64,000 nt of DNA from Cladocopium goreaui. Taxonomy: Eukaryota > Sar > Dinophyceae > Suessiales > Symbiodiniaceae. The stretch covers positions 62,001-126,000 of the forward strand of contig CAMXCT020006568.1 of NCBI GenBank assembly GCA_947184155.2, in the 5' to 3' direction. The notes beneath the pieces were generated by a model, which worked only from the letters and a program-made list of their open reading frames with translations, did not search any database and was not told where the DNA came from. This document shows positions 22,451-32,280 of the stretch, piece by piece. The translations under genes were made by a program, and so were the position numbers. The stretch's first letter is position 1. Each line of letters starts with the position of its first letter.

Positions 22451-23446
22451 GTGTGTTTTAGAGTGGAGTTGACCGACCTCCAGGCTGCCATGCAAAAACA
22501 AGGCAAAGTTGCTCACTACATTGAGCCACGCAATCCGGATGGTCGCAGTCCCCATGGCCTTTTTCGTGTACTTTTGATCAATAAGAAAGATCGACAGGGT
22601 GTAGTTTTGGCAGCCCAGCAGACAACCCAGTGGACATGCATAGTCAGGTCTGGTATGCGCTTTGGGCTACCGGTCAAAACCGAGGATGCCCAAACTGCCC
22701 ATGAGTTCCACAAGCCCAATATTCCATTTTTGGCAACTGATGACATCATGCTGTTCCATGCTGCCGTTCCCGCAGGGATCAAATCGCAATGCACTGGTCA
22801 AGTTGTTTGCAGCTTGGGGATGGCAGGCGAGGCCCAGTCAGCCGAAAAGTCGGGCGCCAAATGGAAAAGGGGTGGTATGGGAGGTGCAAGCTGTGAGCAA
22901 ACCACCTTGTGAAGTATTCTTGCCCATGCTGACATCTTGATCACTCAGGTTGACAAGAAAGCATCCAAGAGGCCCAGTGTCACCAATGACATCCAAGGGT
23001 CAGCACGCGCGCTGGCTGCCCTGACTCAGGCAAAGCCAGTTGTTGATGCAGTTGACCCATGGGACGCCAATGACCCATGGAGTAGGTATGAAGGATCAAA
23101 GAAAGTATCCCACACTGGGCAACCTGCAGGTCTTCCACCCGATCAGCTCGAACCCATTGTTGCCAAAGTGAGTCAACGCCTTCAGCGAACCAAAATTGTT
23201 GCAGAACTTGATGCTGGAGATGCACCCATGGATGCTGATGACCTTTTTGGCATGCTTGAGGAGAGATTGTCCCACCTAGAGGAAGTGATGTATGATCAGC
23301 ACTCCAAACAGACGCAGGTCACCGCGGAACTTGCCAATCAACTTGGAAGCCTTCAGAAACAGGTGGAGAGGCAAACTGAGGCTATCCACAGTCTCACATT
23401 GACTCCAAGATGCAGGAGCAACTCACCCACATCGAGCGACTCCTGA
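22451..23446 (+). pseudogene. LINE ORF1-like region with coiled coil
   Basis: 22451-22912 gives an RVELTDLQAAMQKQGK... segment continuing LLINKKDRQGVVLAAQQTTQ. After a frame change it reads ALVKLFAAWGWQARP, then TQVDKKASKRP. 22937-23446 contains paired DPWD..DPWSRYEGSKK motifs, an acidic DAGDAPMDADDLF stretch and a heptad-rich coiled coil (LEERLSHLEEVMYDQ ... LGSLQKQVERQTEAI). Coiled coil plus basic/aromatic segments fit a LINE ORF1 nucleic-acid-binding protein; this is inference from layout, with no named domain. Two frameshifts are present. Confidence 0.5.
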
Positions 23447-23665
23447 GCAAACGGCGTGCTGAATGACATGCGCGGCAGACATCCTCTGAACAACAAGGGG
23501 TGCTGAAGCCGATCCATGATGTTGCCAAAATTTAATCACTCAGTCAATGCTGCCAATCCTGCGTAGAGTTTTCTGCCTCCAGCTTGGATAGAAACAGTCG
23601 AAGCACATGTTCACCCTGGTAGGCAAAATCCCTTTTGCCCATGGTTCATCAAATTCATCATTCTG

Positions 23666-24520
23666 ATGTTTGCAAGTATTGGTGAGGCTGCCAATCTTGG
23701 CCCGCTCACGATTGGAACATCAAATCCTACCGGAGCCCTTGGTAAGGCCCACCTTTTCCAAGAACTGCCTGGTGCCGATCATTCACGCATTTGGGGGTTA
23801 TCAGAAACCCACCTGACCACTCCAGGAATTGAGAAATTCAAGTTCGAGCTCAAGATGCAGCGATCGCCTTGGAAGATTGCATGTGGCGCTCCAGAGCCAC
23901 CATTGTCCCAGGCTCTAGGAACCATTGGAGGCAAAGCCAGCGCGACCTCTGGTCAACTCATGGCCCAATGGGGACTGACCTTCAGGTAGACTGCAGGCTG
24001 TAGCCGTGCGTGTACAGCACCAGTGTTGGAGTTTTGTATGGATATGCGAAACATGCGCGCGCAAAAGCCACCAAAGATCTATCCGACGAACTCCTTGACT
24101 CCTTGCCAAGCTTGCCCAGCGTATTGTTCTGGCCAGCAAAGGCTACAGAGCCATTGTTGGAGACTTCAATAGCCTCACGGTTTGCCATATGGAGATCTCA
24201 TGGTTTTCAGGAAATCCAGGAGCTAGCAAACCATAGGTGGCAACAGGAGATTCAACCTAAGTGCAGAAAGAAAAGCACAAAAGATCACGCTTGGATCAGC
24301 CCTGAACTTGCTGACAAGCTGATAGGAGCTTGCACTGATGACACATTCTTTGGGGATCATGCCCTCCTATATGCCACCTTTTCAGACTTGGGTCGCCCTG
24401 AGCCAATTCCAATTTGGATCAAACCAAAACCAATCCAATGGGAGCAAGTTCCCCAAGAAGTCATTGATGCTTGTGAAGTCAACGCAGACACCATGACATA
24501 CCAACAAGTCTTTTCTGCAG
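23666..24520 (+). pseudogene. LINE APE-type endonuclease (EEP)
   Basis: 23666-23989 has GTSNPTGALGKAHLFQELPG (N-terminal Asn) and IWGLSETHLTTPG (the Glu motif). A shifted frame at about 24140-24180 reads GYRAIVGDFNSLTV, the GDFN motif. 24010-24909 then continues KDHAWISPELADKL and FFGDHALLYATFSDLGRPEP, the terminal DH motif. All core EEP motifs are recognisable across two or three frameshifts. In intact elements this nuclease nicks target DNA for target-primed reverse transcription. Confidence 0.8.
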
Positions 24521-25292
24521 TTGAAGATGCCGCACATCATGCGCTGTGCAGTGCAGGTGAACATAGCCCTATTCCTCTGCAGAGGGGTAGGGGTAGTGTA
24601 GTTTTGCCAACGTTGGCCAGAGCACCTATCACACCTTTGCACCAGTCACGAAGTCATGATTTTCAGATTGATTACCAAGGAGAGAACTATCGTCACACCA
24701 AATGGTGCCGTCACGTCAGCCAAATTTTCGAGCGTTGGTTTCTTGCGGCCATGATATTCCTACCAACCGAAGCCACCAGCAGAAATTGTGGCATGCTATT
24801 CGTGCGGCACCTGGTTTTCCTAAGGGTTTCCCTACATCCTGGGCGGCTCGAAAGCAGAGGCTTCCTGGTGAGCCCCCAACATTGCCTTGTTCTCCTCCGA
24901 ATGCAGTAGTTGCCAATACAATTTACCTAGGGTTCCTTGCCGGCTTCAGACGCTTAAGAAGGCATTGCTGCGCCATCGGCGTAGCGCCACTGCCACCCGG
25001 AGGCAGCAGAATCCCAACCTGTTTTATGCAGATGTAGCTAAGCCTAGGGCCATTCCAGTACAAACAATTATGACCAAAAACATCTCTCATGTCACTGAGG
25101 TCATGAGTGAAGGAACGGTCATTAAGCACTTTCCACAGCATTTCCAATGTGATCTTCCGGTTCAATCAGATGAGGGATTGGTTTTTGTGTCCAGTCACAT
25201 TCCAGGGGAACTCCAATTTAGCCAGTCTGCAAAGCTTGTATGCTGTACCAGGCCACACTAGTAGCTCACCCCTCCGAGGTGCTTGAAGCTTT
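24521..25292 (+). pseudogene. LINE linker between endonuclease and RT
   Basis: Several overlapping plus-strand frames (24702-25037, 24887-25261) carry the inter-domain region, ending with MTKNISHVTEVMSEGTVIKH and PSEVLEA-type codons up to the break at 25292. Frame changes are frequent. Sequence resumes at 33805 with LWKPMWTKHKDAPPK. Confidence 0.55.
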
Positions 25293-25500
25293 CCCAGAGC
25301 ATCCTAGATTGAAAAAAATCAATCGCACTTGAAATTTTCAATCGCCACTTGAAAAGTTGCAAATTTCAATCGATTTTTCAAGTGGTGCAAAAATTAAAAT
25401 TTCAAGCGAAATTTCAATAGAAACAATTGTTTTTCATGTGAAAATTCAATCCAAAATTCAAGTGAAAATTCAATTGATTTTTTGTTTTTTGAAAGATTTC
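25293..25500 (+). repeat. Left terminal inverted repeat
   Basis: Begins CCCAGAGCATCC, then gattgaaaa and repeated aatcgcacttgaaa / caatcgccacttgaaaag motifs. The first 80 bases pair best with the right end; further in, only motif order is kept. The subterminal motifs may be transposase-binding sites. Confidence 0.8.
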
Positions 25501-25549
25501 CTTTTTTTGCAGTTAGTTTTTTGAAGGTTGTCCAGTTAATGCATATTGT

Positions 25550-25935
25550 CTATGTCCAGGGGCCACCCAGCCCAGATTTGAAGGCTATACCAAACCTATG
25601 TGGCTATCCAGCCCAGACTTGAAGGTTATTGAACCTAGGTGGCTATCCAGCCCATTTGGCTAAGCAGTTGTGGGGCTATCCAGCCTAGGTGGCTATCCAG
25701 ACCATGGCAAGGCAGTCCCACATGGCTAAGCAATTTTGGGGCTATCCAACCCAGACTTGAAGGCAATCCAGCCTATGTCGCATTTGTGTGGACTTAGGGC
25801 TATCCAGCCCAAAGCTGGGCTGTCCAGCCCAAAGTAGGGCTATCCAGCCCAAGGCTGTGCTATCCAACTACCCAGCCCAAAGTAGGGCTACCCAGCCCAA
25901 AGTAAGGCTATCCAGCCCAACGCAACACTGACTTT
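25550..25935. repeat. Hairpin array 1 (GGGCTATCCAGCCC)
   Basis: About a dozen copies of gggctatccagccc and close variants (gtcc, accc in the loop) occur in the 3' region beyond the transposase exons. Each can fold into a 5-bp GGGCT/AGCCC stem with a 4-base loop. All copies read ctatcc/ctgtcc on the plus strand. Confidence 0.9.
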
Positions 25936-25986
25936 TCCAAACCAGCCTCTTTGCACTCTGCCATCCTACTCTTCTTCCATGACTAT

Positions 25987-26220
25987 CTACCCTTTCATGT
26001 ACAAGTGAAACAGCAATCTAATTTTTTGACACACTTTCTCGGGCACTTTGTGACCTGGTGTTCCAGAAGTGCAAGAAGCCGCCATCTGTACCATTGAGCC
26101 CATAAAGCTTTCTGAGCCATAGGTCCAGCTGAGCCTAGGCTGCATGCTGCTCTGGGATGCTAAATGGAGAATTAGGTGGCTTTTTTGCACCAAACTCCAC
26201 AAGTGTTTTCCACTCACCAT
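25987..26220 (-). pseudogene. Transposase exon with candidate catalytic Glu (TIR element)
   Basis: The frame contains LHLASQSSMQPRLSWTYGSE then SFMGSMVQMAASCTSG. In the related second transposase the matching place reads TCFSDESFLGYLKKIA. The Glu of the S-E-S/D-E-S block is the best candidate for the third acidic residue of a DDE triad. The upstream join (near 26220-26290) is frame-broken. Confidence 0.55.
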
Positions 26221-26292
26221 GGCATCTGCTGCAAGCTAAGAGTAGTGGTCATATTCTCCACTTCTCTCACAAAATCTTGGCGTTTCTTCGGT

Positions 26293-26600
26293 TAATCTTG
26301 CCACTTGCATTCCAGGAGCTGGTGCAATCCAGTCAGTTTTTTTGCCACAGCCAATCTGTGCTGGGAAGCCTTATTCCCTGGGACACTGTGCTCCTCTGCA
26401 AGGCTCCCTGCTACAGGGGCGAAGTGTCTGAATCTGGCTGCTTTCTGGTGCTTGAGACATGGGTAGTGTTCACTGGAGTCACATAGGTCACTGAGGCTTA
26501 AAGCTCTGATTCTCTTCTGGGCCTCAATGTTGAGCTTATCATAATGCTTGGTGATCTTCTTGTTGAGCTGTGTGAGCCTGACTTCTCCTCAGTAGGGCAT
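26293..26600 (-). pseudogene. Transposase exon, helical region before the catalytic Glu
   Basis: An open frame reads RLTQLNKKITKHYDKLNIEA, then IRALSLSDLCDSSEHYPCLK and HQKAARFRHFAPVAGSLAEE, ending in a stop at 26293. The Tyr-Pro-x-Leu-Lys-x-x-Lys-Ala and RHF.P blocks are features I associate with dinoflagellate DDE transposase-like proteins. This frame was not long enough to stand out alone and is called on motif order between its neighbours. Confidence 0.55.
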
Positions 26601-26708
26601 GCAGTGGTCATACCCTCTTTACAGGTCACCAGCTCAATTACAGGGGGTGTGTCCAGAGGGCTGTCCAGCCCATGCACAATTGATAATGAAGTACACACAT
26701 GCTAATTG

Positions 26709-26880
26709 TCCTAAAATCGGTTTCTGCCTGGCAGCTCCTCCATGATGCTGTATAGCAAGGAGCCATGCAGGTAAGCTGCCACACCCAGGTCAACTGTGTG
26801 GAGCCAGTCCAGCTTCACCGACAGAATGCTGACTGAAGGTGCTGTGAAAATGGGATGGCTCTGGAACTAATTCTTTCAGC
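26709..26880 (-). pseudogene. Transposase exon with second catalytic Asp (LDWLHTVDLGV)
   Basis: A short frame reads SHPIFTAPSVSILSVKLDW, then LHTVDLGVAAYLHGSLLYSI and MEELPGRN, and stops at 26709. The D-x-x-H-x-x-D-L-G block matches the second Asp motif of CACTA/KDZ-type transposases. A one-base shift separates it from the preceding exon (27245-26870). Confidence 0.65.
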
Positions 26881-27245
26881 TGGGAATTTGAGAGGATTGT
26901 GCCTCTCCATGAAGCATTGGGTCGAAAGTCTGTGAAACTGTGCTTGCCCCCTTCTTTCATGGCATCTGCTCTGCAGTAGGGGCACAACTGGTTGGAGGAG
27001 GGGTAGGGCCAGTCAAGCTCTTGGCAGAACCACTCCAGGTCACCTGTTATGGAGTAAAGGACTCCTGGCCTCGCCCTTCTTCCCCTGTAGTTTTCCATTT
27101 GGTTGCCGAACAAGTCCTTCTTGGGGATCACTCCTGAAAAGAGAATCTCAAAAGACCAGGCCAGTAATGAAAAAACTTGCTTCATAGTCTTCTTGGTCAA
27201 ACTGGCCTTGGGAAAAGCACTTATGAGCATTTGGCTCTCACTCAC
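26870..27245 (-). pseudogene. Transposase exon with Cys-x2-Cys region (TIR element)
   Basis: The open frame includes SLLAWSFEILFSGVIPKKDL, then a basic segment, ITGDLEWFCQELDWPYPSSN and QLCPYCRADAMKEG. The CPYC block could belong to a small zinc-binding insertion between the first and second catalytic Asp. It lies 115 bases after exon 27917-27360 in transcript order. Confidence 0.65.
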
Positions 27246-27359
27246 ACTCCTCTTGCTCAGCAGGCACCTGCAGGGGCTTGCCCAAACAATAGTGAAGCAG
27301 AAACAGCTAGTCCATTGAAAATAAACTTTGGGGAAGTTGTGTGGTTTCTTTCATCCAAG

Positions 27360-27917
27360 TCAAAACCATGGCCTGAAGCTCAAAACCTGAATGGAGTCGA
27401 CTTCTGTGAAGGGGGCTCCATCACCATGAAGAAGCCATGGGATAGGCAACTGGCTTGGCATGCTACCCTTGATCATCTCTTTCAGGTCAGGTGACATCTG
27501 AGGGCTGGAAAGCTGGCTTTTCCAGAAGCAAACTAACTCCTCATTTGTGCAGGACATCTTCCCTAGCAAGTCGCTTTCTTGTAGGTGGAGAATCCATTCA
27601 TGTGGCAGCAGCAAGCTTGCCTCAAGCTCTTCAGCAACATGCAGATTTTTTTCCTCTTTCTTCATCATCTCTACCTTAGTCTTGAAGCCACTTGGAGATG
27701 TCAGTCCTCTGCAGAATTTTCTGAGAAGGTCCCTATGGCAATTTCCTGCCTGGTGTCCCATTGCACCCAAGCCTCTGAGCTCTTGGATGTCAGGGCTTTC
27801 CAACCCACTCTGCCATGCAGCTTGTGCAATCTCCTGCGCTTCTATTGCACTCAGCTTGCCAACTGCAAATTTACGCAGTAGCAGTAGGCCAAGAGCACAT
27901 GGCTCTAGATCTGTCAT
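27360..27917 (-). CDS. Transposase exon with first catalytic Asp (HGDGAPFTE)
   Basis: This 185-codon frame carries LLPHEWILHLQESDLLG, then CFWKSQLSSPQMSPDL, then PWLLHGDGAPFTEVDSIQVL. The LLPHE block and the H-G-D-G block recur in the same order in the second transposase in this window (45.25-44.4 kb), which supports both. D in HGDG is the likely first residue of the DDE triad. The ATG at 27917 may be internal, since this exon follows others. Confidence 0.7.
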   Translation of the reverse strand: MTDLEPCALGLLLLRKFAVGKLSAIEAQEIAQAAWQSGLESPDIQELRGLGAMGHQAGNCHRDLLRKFCRGLTSPSGFKTKVEMMKKEEKNLHVAEELEASLLLPHEWILHLQESDLLGKMSCTNEELVCFWKSQLSSPQMSPDLKEMIKGSMPSQLPIPWLLHGDGAPFTEVDSIQVLSFRPWF

Positions 27918-27974
27918 CTTTTCCTTGAACTAAGAGGATGCAGCAGGGGACTCACTTCTGGAACCTTTTTAATT

Positions 27975-28130
27975 TCTGGTGCTGTCCAGCCCATGCTGTG
28001 GAGGATGGGGGCTGTCCATGCTGTGGAGAATGGGGGCTGTCCAGCCCATGCTGTGGAGAATGGGGGCTATACCAGCCCATGCTGTGAAGAATTGGGGCTG
28101 TCCAGCCCATGCTGTGAAGAACAACAACAG
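27975..28130. repeat. Hairpin array 2: ~30-bp tandem units
   Basis: Five near-identical units of gctgtccagcccatgctgtgaagaatgggg lie in the space between the 28186 and 27917 exons. Each holds one GGGCT-GTCC-AGCCC hairpin. Confidence 0.88.
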
Positions 28131-28185
28131 CTAGGCACTCCACCTTTTCATCTCAAAGTCTGATCTCTCTGGTGTCTCTGGGTGC

Positions 28186-29111
28186 CTATGCTTTCAAAGC
28201 TTTGGACAACTGCAACTTCGCAGCTTTGCATTCTTTCAGACAGGACAAAGCTTTGGTGAGAACAGCCACCACCTCCTTCTTCGCACCCTTCTTGGCCATG
28301 AGCTTGGTGATCTCATCCAAGGAAACACCAGCCTTTTTGTTGACTGCCTGCACATGCTTTAGGAGTGTTTTCTCTCTATTCTTCTTCAGAGCGAATTCTC
28401 CTCCATCCAAGGTGGCCAAATCTTTGGAGATCTCAGTCTTGAACTTCATGAGTTTCTCTTGGATCTCATCTGTCTTTGTGCCATCTCCAACTTGGCTCAG
28501 CTTGGCCCACTTGTCCTCCTTTTCCTTCTTCTGATTCTTCTCCTTGTCCTTAAGACCCATCACCTTGGCAAGGCCTTTGTCTATGCCTTCAGTCTCAGAT
28601 GCATCTTCTTCTGCACCCATGGCAAAGTCATCCTCATCAACCTCCTCCAGCATCATCTGGTCGAAGGTTACCAAATCTTTAGCAGCTGCCTCACCAACTG
28701 CCTCCACCTTGGAAGACTTGGACTTGTTGACATAGGTGGCTTCCTTCTCAGAAAGCTTCTGGAATTGGAAAAAGCGCCCATCCTCTCGATTCCTCCTCCA
28801 TCTCAGGGTCCTGGCAGCCAATCTGGCTTTCATCTCATCCAGGCCCAACTCATCTTCCATCTGCTTCTTGCTCAGCCATGTCTTCTCCACTCCATGCTTC
28901 TTCTCCAAAGTGATGCTGGCAAAGGCTTTCCTGTATCTCTCAGAGCATTTGCCTCCATCCATACACCAAGACCTAAGCAGGTGTTTCTTCCTGAGTTGGG
29001 ATCCTGTGCCAGTTGTCTCTTGCTTGTACCCTCATCTCTACCCACTGACTTTCTGCTGCCTTCGAATCTCTTCCACAGAGATTGCTGCTGTTGCTCAGGC
29101 AACTTGGCCAA
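28186..29111 (-). pseudogene. Charged WKRFE-type ORF of the TIR transposon (frameshifted)
   Basis: It starts with MAKLPEQQQQSLWKRFEGSR and KSVGRDEGTSKRQ, then shifts frame near 29015 to continue GTGSQLRKKHLLRSW and MDGGKCSERYRKAF down to 28186. It includes a DGRFFQFQKL block, an acidic stretch (FDQMMLEEVDEDDFAMGAEE) and a Lys-rich C-terminal third. The layout (Trp-x-x-Phe helix, LLRSW...DGGK, DGRFF.F) is one I associate with charged proteins encoded next to dinoflagellate DDE transposases. It may bind transposon DNA; function unknown. Confidence 0.6.
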
Positions 29112-29352
29112 AGGCCTGGTGGTCCTTCAAGGCTTTCTGGGTGAGAGGTAGTCTTTTACTCTTTTGTTCTTCTTCCTCTTCATCTTCCTCCTTTGGTTCT
29201 TCCTCTTCACCTTCCTGTTCCACTTGCTCATCCTTCTTGCCTCTCTTGGAAGCTGTTTTCTGCAGGCTGGTAACAGGCCTTTTCTGCGAAGCTGGCCTCT
29301 TCATGGCTTTACTGCCTCTACCTACTTGAGTTTGAGCTTGAATCCTTTCCAT
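29095..29352 (-). CDS. Lys/Glu-rich N-terminal exon of the transposon ORF
   Basis: ATG at 29352, then MERIQAQTQVGRGSKAMKRP and a strongly acidic EEEEPKEEDEEEEEQ tract followed by KALKDHQAFGQVA. It overlaps the next frame, consistent with a single ORF broken by a small indel. Codons around the ATG are duplicated upstream (see the repeat at 29335-29945). Confidence 0.55.
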   Translation of the reverse strand: MERIQAQTQVGRGSKAMKRPASQKRPVTSLQKTASKRGKKDEQVEQEGEEEEPKEEDEEEEEQKSKRLPLTQKALKDHQAFGQVA

Positions 29353-29945
29353 AGAAGCTCATCATAGAATTATTTTTTGTTTGGGGCTATCCAGCCTTTT
29401 GTTTGAAAAAACATTATTTGGTGTGGGCTGTCCAGCCCATATGGTTTGAAAAATAAACAAATAAAAAGAACACAATAACAATACAAAAAGAAAGAAATCA
29501 CAAGAAGACAACAAAGGAAAACAAACAAAAACAAACAGAAAACAAATAAAATCAAAAACAATGAGCTTGAATCCTTCCCATAGAAGTTCATTATAGAATT
29601 ATTTTGTGTTTGGAGCTACCCAGCCTTTTGTTTGAACAAGAATATTTGGATTGGGCTGTCCAGCCCATATGGTTTGAGTTTGAAAAATATAGAAATAAAA
29701 GAAAACAGACAAAATACAAAAATAAAATAATGACAAAAAGACAAGAAAGGAAAGCAAACAAAAAACAAACACAAAACAAATACAACAAACTCATCATAGA
29801 CTTTTTTGTTTGATGCTATTTGGTTTGGGCTGTCCAGCCCATATGGTTTGAAAAATCTACAAATAGAAAGAAAACAAATGAAATACAAAAAGGAGCAAAT
29901 CACAACAAGAAAACAAAAGAAAGCAAACAAATACAGAGAGAAAAC
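29335..29945. repeat. Tandem ~215-230-bp triplication carrying hairpins
   Basis: Three successive units each contain aattattttgtttgg, gggct-gtcc-agccc, catatggtttgaaaaat and a long acaaa/aacaaa tract. Units begin near 29335, 29564 and 29795. The first two include gcttgaatcc...catagaag, which spans the ATG region of the exon starting at 29352. Confidence 0.85.
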
Positions 29946-29959
29946 AAAAAAGTAATAAT

Positions 29960-30095
29960 ACTATTTCATGAAATTTCATGAAATTTCATGAGATTTCATG
30001 GGATTTCATGTGATTTCATGTGATTTCATGGATCTTCATGGATCTTCATGGACCTTCATGAGATTTTATGTGATTTCATGAGATGTTATGCTGAT
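29960..30095. repeat. ATTTCATGAG/ATTTCATGTG 10-bp tandem tract
   Basis: About a dozen units of atttcatgaa / gatttcatgg / gatcttcatg. Low-complexity insertion in the non-coding part of the transposon. Confidence 0.85.
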
Positions 30096-30129
30096 TTTGT
30101 TTGAAACTATTTGAGATTAAACTATATGT

Positions 30130-31100
30130 GTTTTTTTCTATGGGCTCTCCAGCCCAATATTTTTAAAAACAACAGCTCAGAGCTATCCAGCCCAGTGTTT
30201 TCCAGACACTTTGGGCTTTCCAGCCCAGTCATAATTTGAAGTGAATCTCAAAAACCATGGGGCTCCCCAGCCCAATTTTTTTCAAATTGGCTCTCTCCAG
30301 CCCAGTCCAAAGTTGAAATGAATCTCAAACACCTTGGGGCTGTCCAGCCCAGTCTAAAATTGAAATTCTCCAGAGACCTGGTGGTTCTCAAGTTAGTTGA
30401 TTTGCTTTATCTTCTAAACTCTTTGGGCTGTCCAGCCCAGTGGTGTTTAATTCTGATTTCAAATTTTATGGGCTCTCCAGCCCAGATGTATTATGGGTCC
30501 TACAGCCCAAGTACCAAGGGGCTATACAGCCCAAGTCTCCAGCACTGTTTTCCTCACACTCTTTTCTGTGGGGCTGTGCAGTTTGTGCGAATTAAAAAAA
30601 ATCCTGAGCTGGTATAGGCCCTCAGCTGGCAAAAGAGGCTGATACAGCCTTTATTGTACATGGCCTCCTCAGATTGGCTGGGTCTCACAGAAAACAAAAC
30701 TTATATGCCTCATGGTTTGTTAAAATTTGGGGCTATCCAGCCCAGCCAACCTACTCTTGCAGCATTGCCCTCATGAACTGGCTGGTCTGCTCCTCAAACA
30801 AAACAGCTTTAGGTTTAATAGTTGAAAATGTTTTTCTGGTTACAATTCCTTTGGGCTCTCCAGCCCAGCCAGTTCTTGGGCTGATCCTCTACCTGTAGGC
30901 CTTCTCAATCTCCCACAAAAGCTTGTATTCTTTTGCATCCCTCACATTTCTGATGAAATCGTTAGACCTTTGGTAGCCCCTGAAGGAGTTGCAGCCAGGT
31001 CCTTGGATGGAAGTTCAAAAACAATGCTATCCTGCCCATGGGTGATTTTGGAGCTATCCAGCCCATGTGTTCTTGGGGCTATCCAGCCCAATAGTGAAAT
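30130..31100. repeat. Hairpin array 3
   Basis: About 18-20 copies of gggct-(a/g/c)tcc-agccc spaced 30-100 bases apart (for example near 30145, 30190, 30335, 30425, 30730, 30850, 31060, 31080). Spacer sequence between them is not conserved, so the hairpin itself is the conserved unit. Confidence 0.88.
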
Positions 31101-31240
31101 TTGTGCCCAAGCCCAAGGAACTAAATATGCAGGCAAGGCTCTCATACATCCTTGGCAGCTGGGCCCTCTCAAAGAGCTCTTCTTTGTAACATAGGAGATG
31201 TGATGGCAGTCTCTGCCTCAGAAGCCATCTTCCATCCAAG
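31054..31240 (-). pseudogene. Possible decayed exon of the transposon gene
   Basis: Overlapping minus-strand frames give CYKEELFERAQLPRMYESLA and CIFSSLGLG, bounded by hairpin copies. An in-frame relation to neighbours is not visible. Could be a damaged exon or chance. Confidence 0.3.
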
Positions 31241-31279
31241 TTTCAAAAAGGATGTGCTTAAACTTTGCAGGTTACAGCC

Positions 31280-31500
31280 AGGGCTATCCACCCCAAAACT
31301 AATGGGGCTATCCAGCCCAAAACTAATAGGGCTACCCAGCCCAAAACTAATGGGGCTATCCAGCCCAAAATTAATAGTGCTATCCAGCCCAAAACTAAGA
31401 AGGGCTGGAGACATGAGCGCCAAAAAAGTGCTTTCCAGCCCATATCTTTACCTATGGGGCTATCCAGCCCAGGGCTTTCCAGCCCATTGCCTAACTTAAC
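31280..31500. repeat. Hairpin array 4 (dense)
   Basis: Eight copies of gggctatccagcccaaaactaatag at about 20-25-base intervals. The intervening aaaactaat is also repeated, so this is a true tandem array, unlike array 3. Confidence 0.92.
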
Positions 31501-31520
31501 TAGGGTTTTTGAGCCCATTT

Positions 31521-31940
31521 TCAGCCCACACCCCATGGCTGCATAGTTTGGTGCACCCTGCAGAGAAACTGCCTGTAGGTCTCCTCTACCTCCTTCTGGA
31601 GTCCAAAGACCGTGGTGCAGTATCCTGCCAGCTCCCCCAGGTAGGTCTGCATGTCTATGTCTGGAAAGAAGAAGTCCTTCAATCTTTCATCTGCGCCCTC
31701 CAAGTGGCACTTCCACCACCATGCCCTTGCTTTCCTCCTCCACTCTGGCTCTCTCCAGCCCAAGGCTCCTGCCAGGCTCCCTTCTTCAAGCCCTTGCCAT
31801 AGGGACCAGACATGGCTGCTCAGGCGAAGTCTCAGCTGCTTGGGCCACTCACTCTGCAGAGGTAGCTGATGATTTCTCTCTGCATGGCAGGCTTGCCAGC
31901 CTCTGATTGATTTTTGAAAAAAATCATCAGACATGGCCAT
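31521..31940 (-). CDS. Trp-rich exon of the TIR transposon
   Basis: ATG at 31940 (MAMSDDFFQKSIRGWQACHA), then WPKQLRLRLSSHVWSLWQGL and a Trp/Arg-rich segment (EWRRKARAWWWKCHLE), ending ...EVEETYRQFLCRVHQTMQP. It is intact over 139 codons and lies between two hairpin arrays. Unrecognised; the regular Trp spacing suggests a folded helical domain. The exon probably ends a few codons before the stop at 31521. Confidence 0.5.
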   Translation of the reverse strand: MAMSDDFFQKSIRGWQACHAERNHQLPLQSEWPKQLRLRLSSHVWSLWQGLEEGSLAGALGWREPEWRRKARAWWWKCHLEGADERLKDFFFPDIDMQTYLGELAGYCTTVFGLQKEVEETYRQFLCRVHQTMQPWGVG

Positions 31941-31959
31941 GGCATGAAAAAAACCTTTT

Positions 31960-32250
31960 GTGTTTGGGTTTGGTGGGCTTCACGGCCCAAACATGTTTGA
32001 ACAGGGGGCTCTTCAGCCCAAAACTCTTGGGGCTATCCAGCCCAAAACCTTTAACCCTGTGGGGCTATCCAGCCCACAGCCCTTTGGGCTATCCAGCCAA
32101 AAAACCCTGGCCCAAAACACTTGGGGCTATCCAGCCCACAACCCTTGGGGCTATCCAGCCCAAAACCCTTGGGCCTATCCAGCCCAAACCCTTTGGGGCT
32201 ATCCAGCCCACAACCCTTGGGGCTATCCAGCCCAACACTTTTTGCTAACC
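31960..32250. repeat. Hairpin array 5 (dense)
   Basis: About ten copies of ttggggctatccagcccaaaaccc. Extended versions pair 7-8 bases (TTGGGCT with AGCCCAA). It separates the exon ending at 32281 from the one starting at 31940. Confidence 0.92.
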
Positions 32251-32280
32251 ACCACAAGACCCAAGCCATTTTTTCACCAC

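Larger units (their letters stand above)
22040..25292 (+). mobile_element. LINE-like element, left half (ORF1 + EEP endonuclease)
   Basis: Frames in this stretch give an ORF1-like region, then an APE-type endonuclease, then the linker toward RT. The element breaks off at 25292, where the 8.5-kb TIR transposon begins. It resumes at 33805 with RT sequence on the same strand, so the two halves formed one element before insertion. The left border is not precisely seen. Confidence 0.8.

Noticed and set aside
28459-29329. Long hydrophobic plus-strand frames resembling membrane proteins
   Set aside because: They lie antisense to the Lys/Glu-rich transposon ORF, whose complement encodes Leu/Phe/Ser-rich shadows.
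29370-29930. Phe/Cys/Leu-rich minus-strand frames suggesting membrane helices
   Set aside because: Produced by the acaaa/aacaaa-rich tandem repeat read on the other strand.
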